Assembly (NCBI RefSeq): GCF_023159225.1
Contig: NC_063167.1
Coordinates: 16,371,360-16,435,359 of the forward strand
Reading direction: 5' to 3'
Length of the DNA stretch: 64,000 nucleotides
Source of the DNA: Perognathus longimembris pacificus
Lineage: Eukaryota > Chordata > Mammalia > Rodentia > Heteromyidae
Below, piece by piece: positions 44,401-55,309 of this stretch (its first letter is position 1; each line of letters begins with the position of its first letter). Made by a program: the position numbers and the translations under genes. The notes under the pieces were generated by a model. The model searched no databases and was not told the DNA's origin. It saw nothing but the letters and a program-made list of their open reading frames with translations.

Positions 44401-46179
44401 AACAACAACAAACTGTCCATCCTTATTGAGCACTTTATACCAAGGACCATAATCCTATGAGGGCAAAGGCTATCTTGCTCAGTAGTACATCCCTATTTTC
44501 TATCACATAGTATCCATTCTTATATTGTTGAATAAATCAAACAAGATTGGAATCTGATGCAGAAAATAGTAGGCAGGTGCTATTAAGATCCTAAGGATTC
44601 TTAGCACAGCCTGTAAAGACTGTTGGCTAGCAAGGTGTGTGTGTGTGCACACGTGGGCTCGTGGGGGGGGGTGGATAGAGAAGGAAAGGAGTATTCCCAG
44701 GAATAGTTAAAATAGAACTAGCCTGGAAGGCTGAAAACCTGACTTCAAGTATCTTCATCACCATCTTCTTGCCTTCAGGTCAGACTCTTCCCCTTTGTGA
44801 GCCTATAAAATAGAAGTATCAGGTTAAATGGACTTTGCCAGAAGATACACAATGTGAAAGGCACTGGGTTATTTGTTTGCTTTGTTTTGATCAAACCCTG
44901 GGCTCTATCTTTGAGTTATATCCTCTGCCTAAGGCACTATTCCAAGTGGAGAATACTTTGGTAAAGAAAACACCCACTGAATGGGGGGGGGGATGGGCTA
45001 GCACGGGTGGCAGAGCATTCTGGGTAGTCAGAGAGGAAGACCTCTCTAAGAAACATCCCTACTGAGACTGGCCAAAGGAATAGTTTGATAGTAGTGTTTC
45101 AGGTAGAGGAAATAGCTAGAGTACAGCCAGGTAAATTAAAAGAACACAATACTGTAATCCTCCTGAATTTTAAGATTCATGAAATAATGCATTGATTTAT
45201 ATTGTTCAGATTAGGGATTTGTAGTTCGAAACTGGTTCTCAGTGGTGTGGTATATTTATTTGCTTTTAATAGAAGCAACTGTGAGGTGTAGTCTTTCTGG
45301 AGCCATGGCTGGGATAGGCCTGCCTGGCTCCCTTGCTTTCCACAGTTCTAGTTCCCTGTGTTGATGCAGGCACCATTTTAGCTGCAGACTCTAAAAGCAT
45401 ACTGTAGGAGAGCTGTCTCACCTCTCACTCAGCCTTGTAGCCCTCGAAACCCCTCCCATTCCATCCTGCCACCTTCCAGTCTGAAGAGCCAGGGTGTGAG
45501 GGCTTTGAGAACACAAGATTCAGCTTCCTGGTTTTCCTGTTGGAGCTGGAGCCAGAAAATGAAACAGGAAACAGAGCAGAAGAGGAGGGGGTTGGGTAGC
45601 AGGGAAGGATAGGAAGGAGAAATTTCAGGAAAGTGGAGCTGAAGATCGGGACAAAGTTCTACCTCTTAGCCTTTTTACAAAGATTTCTGAGGGGATTCAG
45701 TGTGGACAGACAAGAACTCTGAGAACCCCTATCTCCCCATCTCCCACCAACACCCCTTGTGAATTCACAGGGCAAGGACAGTTGGTTTCTGTTTTGTCTT
45801 TGCAAACAGAGCTGCTTGGAGCCTGGAATGCTTCTAGAGATTCAAGTCACAGCCTCGGTCCCAGTCACCAGTGTGGCCTGAGCTTTGCTGTGTATCTCTC
45901 CTAAGTCTCTGGAGCTGAAAAACCTGGGGGAGCAGCCGCCCCCCCCCACCCCCACCCCCGCTCCACTTCACCACACATCCACTTAAAGGTGCCTTGTGCT
46001 TTATCTACCTTACACACAACCAAAGCGGAGGCAGTTTAGGTTTCAGGGCCTGAGTTGAGTTATGGACAATCGGAAGGCACAGGTCTCCCCACCCCACCCC
46101 AGCCCCTCGTGTCCACAAAACTGCAGTGGGCTAGTTTTCTTTGCTTGGGGGAGATAGCCACCCTCTCTTTGTTTCCACC
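44401..46179. other. Intergenic, upstream of the PIGV CpG island
   Basis: 1.8 kb of unique sequence with no SINE recognised, rising in GC toward the island. It carries C- and G-runs (44663-44672, 44983-44992, 45940-45960). The IRF/ETS-like site at 45555 lies here. Confidence 0.6.
45555..45571 (+). promoter_or_regulatory. Possible IRF/ETS composite site
   Basis: GAAAATGAAACAGGAAA contains GAAAnnGAAAC, the IRF/ISRE core, abutting an AGGAAA ETS-like core. It lies ~600 bp upstream of the CpG island in repeat-free sequence. A motif match only. Confidence 0.3.
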
Positions 46180-46609
46180 CACTTTAGAGACTGTGGCGGG
46201 GAGATAAACTCCTCCCTGGGCCAGGGGCTGCGGCCAGGGCTAACCCGGGCCCAGGGTGCTGGTGGAGGGCAGGTAAATGCGACCGCAGGCCCTGGAATCC
46301 TGAGAAACCAGAACCACTGCCCTCCCCGCCCCCGTCCCCCCCACCCGGACGATTTATTATCTGCTTCCTTTGAGAGGGGTGCAAGGTGGTGCTAACCGTT
46401 TCCGTTACGGGCGCCCACCCCGCTCCTCCCTAACCGACGCTGCTGCGAACTTCACTTCCTTTTTTTTTTTGTTTTCGGCTCCACTTCCTACAACCGACAC
46501 GGCTGGAGGGGCCCGGGGAGAAAGGCGTCCGGGCGGCGGGCGGCGGGGTGGGGGGTCGGCCCTAGGGTTTCCTCTCGGCCAGGGCGGTCCCGGAGCAGGG
46601 AGAAGCCGG

Positions 46610-46624
46610 GGGGGGGGGGGACGG
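46610..46624 (+). repeat. G-run in the CpG island
   Basis: An uninterrupted G-run of about 13, followed by ACGGGG; a potential quadruplex-forming stretch. Confidence 0.7.
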
Positions 46625-46890
46625 GGACCCCACTCCCCTCACACCCGGGATGCAGGCAGGATGCTCGCCGCACAAACCCCACAGAGACTTTCTTTCTCCG
46701 ATTATTCAGAGAACACTCGTGGTGTGCCAAGCCCGGTGCCGAGCTGCCGAGGTGGCCCGGCCACGGGAAACGCCGGGCTCCGGTTTCACTGAGGGGCCCG
46801 CGGGGCAGCCCGCGAGGGACCCGGGGTCGGAGCACCGATCCCCAGGCGCGGGGGGGGCGCCCGGGAGGAGGGCGGCGTGCGCGAGGCGAG

Positions 46891-46936
46891 CTCCTCAGGT
46901 GTCACCCGGGCTGAGAAGAACTCCTCAGGTGTCACC
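46891..46936 (+). repeat. Paired 16-bp direct repeats in the CpG island
   Basis: CTCCTCAGGTGTCACC occurs at 46891-46906 and again at 46921-46936, exactly 30 bp apart start to start. Each copy contains a CAGGTG E-box and an AGGTGTCAC T-box-like half-site. Confidence 0.9.
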
Positions 46937-47720
46937 GAGGCGGGAAGGCGCCACACGGAGCGAACGGCGTGCCAGGCCGTCATCCCCGCCCCCCACTCGC
47001 CCGGAGCCAACATGGCCGCCGCGCAGGAGGGCGGGGCGGCTCCGAGTCCGGGCAGGAGCGGGGCGGGGCTGCCGTCGGCGGAGCCAGCGCGCAGGCGCAG
47101 ACCTCTCGAGTCCCGGATGGAAGTGCCGAGGTTCGGGCCCTGTGAGGGAAGATCGGGAAGGGAGAGCTCGGAAGACAACCCCCTCCCCAAACTCTGGAGC
47201 ACTGGCGTTGTGGGTAGAGGGGAAAGCTGTGAGACGGAGGTCGAGAGAAATGAGGCGGGGGCTGCGAAGAAGCGCGGAGCCCCGCCCCTCCGCCATAGCG
47301 GCCTCCGGCGCCGCCTCTTCCTTTACGGCCTCCCGCCCTCGCCTGCTTCCGGCCCCGTCTCAGGTCCGGGCCCCGCCGGCTCCCTCGGGACCGGCCTGTG
47401 GGCTGTGGCTCCCTCGCGTTGAGGGTCGGTGATGCCCTGTCCTCGGTAGGGACTGTGTTAGGAACGAACAGCCCAGCACGGGTTTCGGGGCTCGGTAGGG
47501 TTGGCCGGAAGCCGCCCGGGCTCGGAGTGGCCCTCGAGGTCCTTGGCCCTGAGGACCCTAGGTCCGAGCGACTTCATCCGGTCGGGGGTGTCAAGTCTGG
47601 CCCAGGCGATCTAGAGCTCCGTTCCAGCAGGCTTTCCCCCGATCCTCAAGGCCCAGTTACCCTAGGCATTACCCGAAGAGCGTGCTACCTCATTGGAGGA
47701 AGTACTGGGCCAGGCGTTAG

Positions 47721-48029
47721 AGACCTAGTTTATAGTCCTGGCTGGTGATGAGGTTACAGAAGCAGCCTCGACTATCTCTTTGAGAAGTCTTGGGTGTGTC
47801 ACTGGGCCTCTTGGAGCCTCAGTTTTCACATCCATAAAATGGCGATGGTAATTATACTGGCCTTGTAGTGTCTAATGAGATCTCTGGAGCCTGTTTATCT
47901 CACGGGAAAATAAGAGTGAAACGAGTTGGTTCCATGAGCGGCTTACCAGTTGAGAGGCTGTGATTTGGCTAGGGGCTTATTGAGAAGAGAGGTTGGCAAA
48001 TAGCTGGAGGGAGAAATTGGCTTTCTTTT

Positions 48030-48061
<32 letters not shown>

Positions 48062-48985
48062 GGTTTCCCCGTAAACTAAGTGTGGGCCGCAAATCTGTGA
48101 ACGCTGAAGCCAGAGCTTGACTCTGGATAGAGGAAGAATGCAAGGCTGTTCAAGATACGGAGGTGGGTTACGTGCTTTCTGTTCCCACCCTTTTTTCTGC
48201 ATGTGGGAAGGGAAGCCCAGCAAAGAAAAAGACAGTGAATTAATTCACCCTAGGACAGAGGACTGTGAAGCTGGGTGTGCGTGTTTCTGAGGGTTCTCTG
48301 GATTTAGCGAGTCAGATGTTTACAATAATGGGCAGATTCATAAAGTCCCACTGTTTGCAGTTTTTCTGACACTTGGATTTAAACTGAATTGTCAAGAGCA
48401 AACCCACGTGGGAGTTGAGGGCCCCTCCCTTCCTCCTGGCTTTCTAATGATGGAATAAGCAGCGGGCGCCCCCTTGTGCCAAGGAAATAGTACTGTCACT
48501 TAGTCGACCTTGTTCCTTTTCTGGAGTACTCCCCCACCCTAAGGCTTCTGGTGATTTGTAATCATGCTTTTGTGATGGGGGAAAGGATACTTGGAGCGCT
48601 GATTGTATATCTAGACTCAGCAAGCTGGTGATGCTGTTTCCTGTCCCTACCATTTCCAGTAGTTTAGAACACAGATGAGTCGTGTAAGGTGCCTGCTTAT
48701 GTGCGAGGTGTTATGTAAAGTCCCTGTCCTTAAAAGCAACCTAAAAAAGAAATAACGATGAGTACAGCAAAGCACTGAGTACTTAAGAAGATAGCACACA
48801 GTCTAGTGAAAAGTCAGAGTTCCAGAAACAAGTGAAACCTTAGGCCTCGGTAAGTTATGAATCATGTAAGAGAAGAGAATTCCTCAGCCCTAATTGTTTT
48901 TAAATGTCACAGCCTAAATTCTTTTTTTCTTTTAGGCATAGTCCTTCACTCAAGATCAATGAGCTGTTTCTAATTCCTTTCTAAT
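47721..48985. other. PIGV first intron, unique stretch
   Basis: Downstream shoulder of the CpG island; a T-run of ~29 at 48024-48051. Otherwise nothing recognised. Confidence 0.6.
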
Positions 48986-49320
48986 TTTTTTTTTTGGGGG
49001 GTCAGTTGTGGGGCTTGAACTCTAGGCTGGGCACTGTCCTTGAGCTCCTCAGTTGGAGGCTCCCACTCCACCACTTGAGCCATAATGCTACTTCTGGTTT
49101 TCTGGTGGTTAATCAGAGATGAGACTCTCACAGCCTTTCCTGACTGGGTTGGCTTTGAACTGTGATCCTCAGATCTCAGCCTAGACTCTTTATCTCCAAT
49201 TAACCAGAAACTACTGGAAATGGCACTGTGGCTCATGTGGTAGAGTGTTAGCTTTGAGTACAAAAGCTTAGGAACAGCGCCCAGGCCCTGAGTTCAAGTT
49301 CAGGATCAGAAAAAAAAAGA
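48986..49320. repeat. Head-to-head chimeric SINEs (48986-49184 minus, 49185-49320 plus)
   Basis: The minus copy stops at CTCAGATCTCAGCCT inside its head. The plus sequence continues AGACTCTTTATCTCCAATTAACC through a full tail. The shared tail units form a potential hairpin. Confidence 0.82.
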
Positions 49321-49321
49321 A

Positions 49322-49570
49322 GAATTGTGCTGGTTGCTCACATTGGTAATCCTAGCTATTCAGGAGGCTGAGATCTGAGGATCACAGTTTGAAGTCATCC
49401 CAGGCTGGAAATTCCATGAGACTCTTAACTGTAATTAATCAACAGAAAAGCCAGAAGTGGAGTTGTGGCTCAAGTAGTAGAGTGCTAATCCTGAAGAAAA
49501 AAAAGCTCAGAGACAGTATCCGGGCCCTGATTTGAAGCCCCAGGACTGGCACCAAGAAAAAAAAAAAATT
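49322..49570 (+). repeat. Chimeric SINE, full length
   Basis: TGTGCTGGTTGCTCACATTGG... to ...CCCAGGACTGGCACC plus A tail. Confidence 0.85.
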
Positions 49571-50170
49571 ATAAAGCTTTAAAGTGCATTTCTTTTTGCC
49601 TAAGAATGGCTTTTAATTGTTTATACTTTGCTGCCACTCAGACAAACAGATGAGAAATAAGTTTTCTCCATCCCTTGTAGTAGGCTTTGCCTTCACCCTA
49701 CATTTATTTTAGCAAGGGGAGCTGGCTGAAGTCCTGCTGAGTGGCGGTTTTCTTTTCCTTCTCCACTTAATTTAACAGACCAGCTGAACACACATCAGAG
49801 AGCTAAGCTGGCCTGTGTAGTCATTATGGGCTTCTAGTATGATTCTGTGCCCCACTTTTGGGACTCTGGTTTGGGAGCTAGTTTATTATTCTGGGCAAGA
49901 GGGAAAGGGCACAGACCAAATAATAGCAACCACAGTGTAGACTTCTGTAATACTTAACACATTAGTCCTTTTTCCCATCATGACAAGTTTGTAAGATAAG
50001 CAAAAAGAGATCGATCCCGTTTATACATAGCCTGGAAACTTGTGACAAAGTCAGGATTTGAACCAGTGTCTTCAATTCCTATATAGGAGGAGTACTCAGT
50101 GTGCTGTTAAAGGTTTTCAGAGCCATTAGCTTTCCTTCTTCATGCGTGGTTATGTGAAATTTGTCCTACA
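49571..50170. other. PIGV first intron, unique stretch
   Basis: Nothing recognised. Confidence 0.5.
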
Positions 50171-50374
50171 AGAATACAGTGCTTGGGCTGGGAATGTGGC
50201 TTAGTGGTAGAGTGCTTGCCTCATATACATGAAGCCCTGGGTTCAATTCCCCAGCACCACATATACAGAAAAAGCCAGAAGTGGCGCTGTGGCTCAAGTG
50301 GCAGAGTGCTAGCCTTGAGCAAAAAGAAGCCAGGGACAGTGCTCAGGCCCTGAGTTCAAAAGAATTCAGTGCTT
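50171..50374 (+). repeat. 3'-truncated dimeric SINE with 14-bp target duplication
   Basis: AGAATACAGTGCTT (50171-50184) and AGAATTCAGTGCTT (50361-50374) flank a copy that stops in its second B box (GAGTTCAAA) without the last ~15 bp or an A tail. It lies ~180 bp before the PIGV start-codon exon. Confidence 0.88.
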
Positions 50375-50552
50375 CAGAGTGACACCCAGGGGGTCCCACA
50401 GTGTCACATGTCAAGATGTTCCTGTTGGGAAGTAAGGGGTGGTTACCTTTGCCATAGTAATGCTGAGGAGGTAGAGTTTCCTATGAAGAATGTTTTCAGT
50501 AATTTACTTTTGATCCATGTGTGACATGTTCTTCCTTGGGTTTTGGACTTAG

Positions 50553-50687
50553 AGGCCTGTGGAAGTGCTGTCCTGGTAGCAACACACTTGAATTCCTGTT
50601 GGTGGGAGGATGTGGCCCTTGAACCCATCCCGGAAAGAAGTTGTGAGGTTTGCGGTCCGCTGCCGTGTCCTGACTCTGATGCTGCAG
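50553..50687 (+). CDS. PIGV: PIGV exon with start codon (coding 50610-50687)
   Basis: Acceptor TTGGACTTAG is at 50552. 57 nt of 5'UTR precede ATG at 50610, which opens [20 protein letters not shown] and continues LTLMLQ to the donor GTCAGT. The 26 codons match the human N-terminus in length and sequence (human MWPQDPSRKEVLRFAV...). The purine-rich context before the ATG (GGGAGGATGT) supports this start. The segment begins the cytosolic N-tail and first membrane helix. Confidence 0.93.
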
Positions 50688-51223
50688 GTCAGTGTCTCAT
50701 CCTTTGTTCTGAACGTGCAGTTATTACCTGCGTGGGCCAGGCAAGAAGACTAATTCACATCTTTCCACCTGTCAGACGTGCCCCTCCATGTGGTTAAAGC
50801 CTTAGTGACATAAGCTTCATAGCTAAATCATGGGCAGGAATCTTAGTATTATTTTCTCATTTTACATGAAGCAGCAGAAGCCAGAAAGGTCAAATGGATT
50901 TCCCCAAAGCTACATAACAAGCTAAAGAAGGGCTAGAATTAGATAGATCTTAGTTTCCTACTTTCTGAGCTAGTGGTCAGAATTGTCTCATGGTATTTCC
51001 AACACACAGATGACAGCTCAGAGTACTGCTTGGGTACCCTTGCCAGAAGACTGAACACTGCTAGATGAGTGGGAGGGAGTGTGCAAGTCCTGACTCTGGT
51101 ACACTCATTCATCAGTAATGGCTTCTCCTTTCTTCTAGCTGTCTCTGATTGCTGCTTCTCCACTCACCATTCTCAGTGTACTGCCCTTTGCAACTCCATT
51201 TCCCCTAAGGCTTGATACTTTTT

Positions 51224-51703
51224 AATTTTTTTTTTCAGTTGTGAGGCTTGAGCACAGGGCCTGTGAGCTGTCCCTGAGCTTTTCTGCACAGGGCTAGTGC
51301 TCTACCACTTTGAGCCCACTTACGGTTTTCTGGTGGTGGTTAACTGGAAATAAAGAGTCTCATGGACTTTCTTACCTGGGCTGCTATTTTTTTTTTTTGT
51401 CTTTGTTTTTGTTTTTTTTGCCAGTCCTGGAGCTTGAACTCAAGGTCTGGGCACTATGCCTGAGCTACATACATTTGCTTAAGGCTAGCACTCTACCACT
51501 TGAGGCATAGTACCAATTCAGGCTCTTCTGTGTTTATGGTACTGAGAAATTGAATTCAAGGCTTCATGCATGCTAGGCAAGCACTGTACCACTAACTAAG
51601 CCACATTCTCAGCCCCCAGGCTGACTTTGAACCACAATCCTCAGATCTCAGCCTCCTGAGTAGCTAGGATTACAAGCATGAGCCACCAGCACCCAGCTTG
51701 ATA
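51224..51703 (-). repeat. Chimeric SINE split by a nested dimeric SINE (51384-51617)
   Basis: The outer copy stops at CTTACCTGGGCTG and resumes at CAGGCTGACTTTGAACC. The inner copy has a (TTTTTG)-like tail and ends CACATTCTCAGCCCC. Both minus strand. Confidence 0.85.
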
Positions 51704-52061
51704 CATATTTTAATCAAACTTGATACACACACATAAACACACATTATTCAGTGCCTAGCAGAAGACATAATGCTTTTGTTCATGAGTGAGTGTTGTAGAG
51801 TGTATTTCAACATCTAGAGATTTATATTAAACAAAATTTCACGTGCCTTTTTATCATATTCTCCGAGGTTGAAGCCACCTTTCCTCTCTCTTCCCCCACC
51901 ATTCAAGGCCTGGCAGGCTGTGGTGGATTGCAGTGTTAAGGTGTCTTCAACTTGGAGGCGTGCATTGTTATCTATGATGGTCATTCCTGCCTCATTCGTT
52001 TTTACTGTTGGAAATGGCCTGATAAGGAAACTAACCAAAAGGAGAACTTTTAATATGGGGC

Positions 52062-52370
52062 CATGCTGGCCTGGTACGCACATCTGTAATCCTAGCTATT
52101 CAGGAAGTGAACACCAAGCGGATCACAGTTTGAAGCCAGTGCTGGCAACAAGTTAAAAAGACTCCCTCTCAACAAATCAGTTAGACATGGTGGTGCACAC
52201 CTGTGATCCTAGCTACCTAAAAGGGCATACATAGGAATATTGTGGTCCAAGGCCAGTTCAAAAGCAAAAAGAAGCTAAGGATGTAGCTCACATTAGCTCA
52301 AACGGTAGAGTACCTGCCTCACGAGAAGTATGAGTTCAAGCCCCAGGACCACCAAAAAAAAAAAAAAAGT
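52062..52370 (+). repeat. Two B1-like SINEs, the second with an ID-like end
   Basis: 52062-52175 is a head-only copy. 52178-52370 reads GACATGGTGGTGCACACCTG... then AGCTCAAACGGTAGAGTACC... GAGTTCAAGCCCCAGG and an A15 tail. Confidence 0.75.
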
Positions 52371-52609
52371 GCCTATGTGCATGTTGCCAGAACATAGAGA
52401 TTGACAAGCCATGGCTCTGAACCACCAGTGGAGTTAATGGTGGAACCAAAGGAGCACTGCTGCAAACATCATCTGGGGTAGGGAGCCAGGAGAGCTGGGT
52501 TTTAATTCAGTGGGTGATTTTGGAAATAGTGTATGTCCTCAAGTTTCTGACTTCATCCACCAGAAGTGTTCTAAGTAGTCCAAGAATTGTTCTAGGTAGG
52601 GCATGCTTT

Positions 52610-52724
52610 TCTTTTTCTTTCTTTCTTCCTTCTTTCCTTCCTTTCTTCCTTCCTTCCTTCCTTCCTTCCTTCCTTCCTTCCTTCCTTCCTTTCTTTCTTT
52701 CTTTCTTTCTTTCTTTTTTTTTTC
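52610..52724. repeat. CTTT/CTTC tetranucleotide microsatellite
   Basis: ~115 bp of TTTC and TTCC units forming the expanded tail of the adjoining minus-strand SINE. Produces poly-Lys/Arg/Glu open frames that are artefacts. Confidence 0.95.
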
Positions 52725-52725
52725 T

Positions 52726-52912
52726 ATTCCTATGGCTTGAACTCGGCGCATAGGCACTGTCCCTGAGCTTCTTTCGCTCAAGGCTAGACTCTACCACTTG
52801 AGCCACAGCACCACTTCTGGCTTTTTCTGTGTATGTGGTACTGAGGAATCCAACCCAAGCCTTCATGCATGCTAGGTAAACACTCTACCACTAAGCCACA
52901 TTCCCAGCCCCC
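52726..52912 (-). repeat. Dimeric SINE
   Basis: ATGGCTTGAACTCGGCGC... to ...CACATTCCCAGCCCC, with the microsatellite above as its tail. Confidence 0.85.
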
Positions 52913-53154
52913 ATGTTTTTCTTAAGTGGCTGGCAATCTAATGGGGTACTAAGACTTTTAACATGAATCAATAAATACTATCTCATTATCTCTCCTTCCC
53001 CACTACTCCCAGCCTTAGAGCTCATGTCATCAGGTTTTATTCCACATCACCCTTCGTTGTTTGTGTCATCTCCATCAATGACAGTTATTCCTTGAAGTTT
53101 CTCTGGTATGCTCTTCCAGCACTGCTTGTATTGATGTCTTTGTAGTTGCAGTAT

Positions 53155-53800
53155 TAATACACAGCTGGGCTATAATCCTATCTACTAAGGAGGCTGAGAT
53201 CTGAGGATCTTGGTTTGAAGCCAGCATTGGGCAGGAAAGTCTCCAATTAACCACTAAAATGCCAGAAGTGGAGCTGTGGCTCAAGTAGTAGAGCACTAGC
53301 CTTGAGCAATAAAGCTAAGGGACGGCACCTAGACCCTGGGTTCAAGCCTCAGAATCAGCACACAAAAATTAAAACAAGAACAAAGAAGTTCTATCTATAG
53401 CCTGATCTACTTCTTTCCCTAATGTTCTTTGCCTCATCACTCTCATAGTAATACCTGGTACCTCTTAACTCCTGCCCGATAATCAGCATTTTAAGTATTC
53501 TATCCTCTGCTCACTACTTCCTGTCTTTGCAGGACACCTGCATTACCCCAGCTCTAACAATTCTTCACCTACTCAGGATTTTTTTTTTTGGCACCAGTGA
53601 TGAGTCTTGAACTCTGGACTTGGGTGCTGTCCCTGAGCTTTTTTTTTGCAGAAGGCTAGTGCTCTTCCTTTTGAGCCACAGCTCTACTTCTAGCTTTTTG
53701 TGGTTAACTGGAGATTAGCATCTGACAGACTTTCCTGCCCAGTCTGGCTTCAAACCACACTCTTTAGATCTCAGCCTCCTGGGTAGCTAGGATTCCATCA
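53155..53800. repeat. Chimeric SINEs (53155-53370 plus, 53575-53800 minus)
   Basis: The plus copy starts inside the head at CACAGCTGGGCTATAATCC. The minus copy ends at GGGTAGCTAGGATTCC, lacking the first ~20 bp of the family. Confidence 0.78.
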
Positions 53801-54183
53801 GCATTTCCCTCTGCTCAGGACTTGTAATCCGTTAATCCTGCTAGTTTCATGATTGCTCATCTGTCTTATGGCTTCAACAACCTTTTGTACCCAGCTAAGA
53901 TTCCATCATCCATCATGGCAATCATTCCCATGCATTCACAACTCTCTTGCTCCCCTCTCCCTGTTTTATTCCCTAGACAAAAGCCCAACATTGGTTAAAT
54001 GCTGCCTTCTGCCTCATCCATGCCTGCAGCTAACCAGAGAAAAATGACCAACTCTACTAACTGCTGTGAGTCACTAGTGCTGCCTAGAAATCTTGGTGTA
54101 TTTCCCTGGCCTGTGCACTCTCCTATTCTCTCAAAATTTTTGTCACATCAGAATCACCTGATTTAACTTTAAAAAAGTTAAAT

Positions 54184-54370
54184 TGGGGGCTAAAAATATA
54201 GCTTAACAGTCATGTGTGTGCTTAGTGTGCTTGAGGCCTGTCACCAAAATAAATAAAACTAGGCTGGAAGTAGAGATGGGGCTCAAATGGTAGAGCGCTA
54301 GCCTTGAACAAAAGAAGCTCAAAGATAGCTCCCAGGCTCTGAGTTCAAGCTACAGGACTGGCACGAAAGA
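54184..54370 (+). repeat. Diverged dimeric SINE
   Basis: Head GGGGGCTAAAAATATAGC, A-rich junction AATAAATAAAACTAGG, tail GGCTCAAATGGTAGAGCGC... GAGTTCAAGCTACAGG. Confidence 0.7.
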
Positions 54371-54644
54371 AAGAGAGAGATATTTAAATCCAAAGGCCAG
54401 CTTTGGTGATTCATACCTATAATCTTAGTTTTTCAGGTGGCCCCTACTACATCCATCAGTCTACATATACTCTCACCTATGTGATTTCATTACTGAATGT
54501 AAGCTCTCTGCCTCTCTAGCAGATTTCATCTTCTATTTCCTGCCCCACTATTCTTTCCTTTCTCCTACCTTCTCATTGTTTTCCTTTTCACTAGATTATT
54601 CCAAGTAGCATACAAACATTTATTGCCCACCTTAAATAAATTCT

Positions 54645-55305
54645 GTCAACAAGCACTGGTGGCTCATGCCTATCTACTCAGGAAGATGAGATCTGAGAAT
54701 CGCAGTTTGAAGCCTGTTAGGGCAGAAAAGTCTGCAAGACATCTCCCGTGAACCAGCAAAAAAACTGAACTTGAAGTATGGCTCAAAGTGATATAGCACC
54801 AGTCATAAACAACAACCAACAACAACAACAAAAAAACAAGCAAGAACATACAGCCCTCAGTTCAAATCCCACTACTGGCACAAAGAAAAGAAAAATTCTT
54901 GCCAGGTGCTGGTGGCTCATACATGTAATCCTAACTAACCAGGAGACTGTGATCTAAGGATCACAGTTCAAAGCCAGCCTGGGCAGGAAAGTCCATACGA
55001 CTCTTACCTCCAGTTAACCACCAGCAAAAAGGAAGTGGAGCTATGGCTCAAAGTGGTAGAGCACTAGTCCTGTGCAGAGAAGCTCAGGGACAGCTCCCAG
55101 GCCCTGTGTTAAGCCTCACACCTAGGAAAAAAAAAAAAGAAAAATTCTTCTTATTCCACATTATCATAGACATTGTACCCCATTTCTCTGCTTCTCTTTG
55201 TAGTAAAATTCAAAATCAGTGTTTGAGGATTTGGAATATAGCTCAGTCGTAGAACAAGCACCTAAGGTGCTACAGCCCTCGGTTTGACTCCCAGCATTGA
55301 ATATA
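54645..55305 (+). repeat. Two chimeric SINEs (54645-54890, 54900-55145) and an ID-like monomer (55225-55305)
   Basis: Head-to-tail copies, the first with an (AAC)n stretch in its tail unit. The ID-like copy reads GAATATAGCTCAGTCGTAGAAC... GGTTTGACTCCCAGC. Confidence 0.78.
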
Positions 55306-55309
55306 TCAT

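Larger units (their letters stand above)
46180..47720. promoter_or_regulatory. PIGV: CpG island, PIGV promoter region
   Basis: About 1.5 kb of strongly GC- and CpG-rich DNA, unlike the AT-rich surroundings. The densest part is 46780-47430. It contains GC boxes (GGGGCGGGGC at 47060-47069), a CATGGCCGCC YY1-like site near 47011, the CGCGCAGGCGCA NRF1-like site near 47085, and ETS-type CTTCCGG at 47346-47352 and CCGGAAG near 47505. The position, ~3.5 kb upstream of the PIGV start-codon exon, fits a TATA-less housekeeping promoter. Long open frames inside it on both strands reflect GC content and are not called genes. Possible exon 1 donors are CTCGGTAGGG near 47443 and 47490; neither is proven. 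Confidence 0.75.

Noticed and set aside
46141..47748. Open frames up to 260 codons in the CpG island on both strands
   Set aside because: Few stop codons are expected at this GC content. The frames overlap on both strands and have no recognisable domains.
52507..52866. Lys/Glu/Arg-rich open frame
   Set aside because: Produced by the tetranucleotide microsatellite at 52610-52724 plus a SINE.
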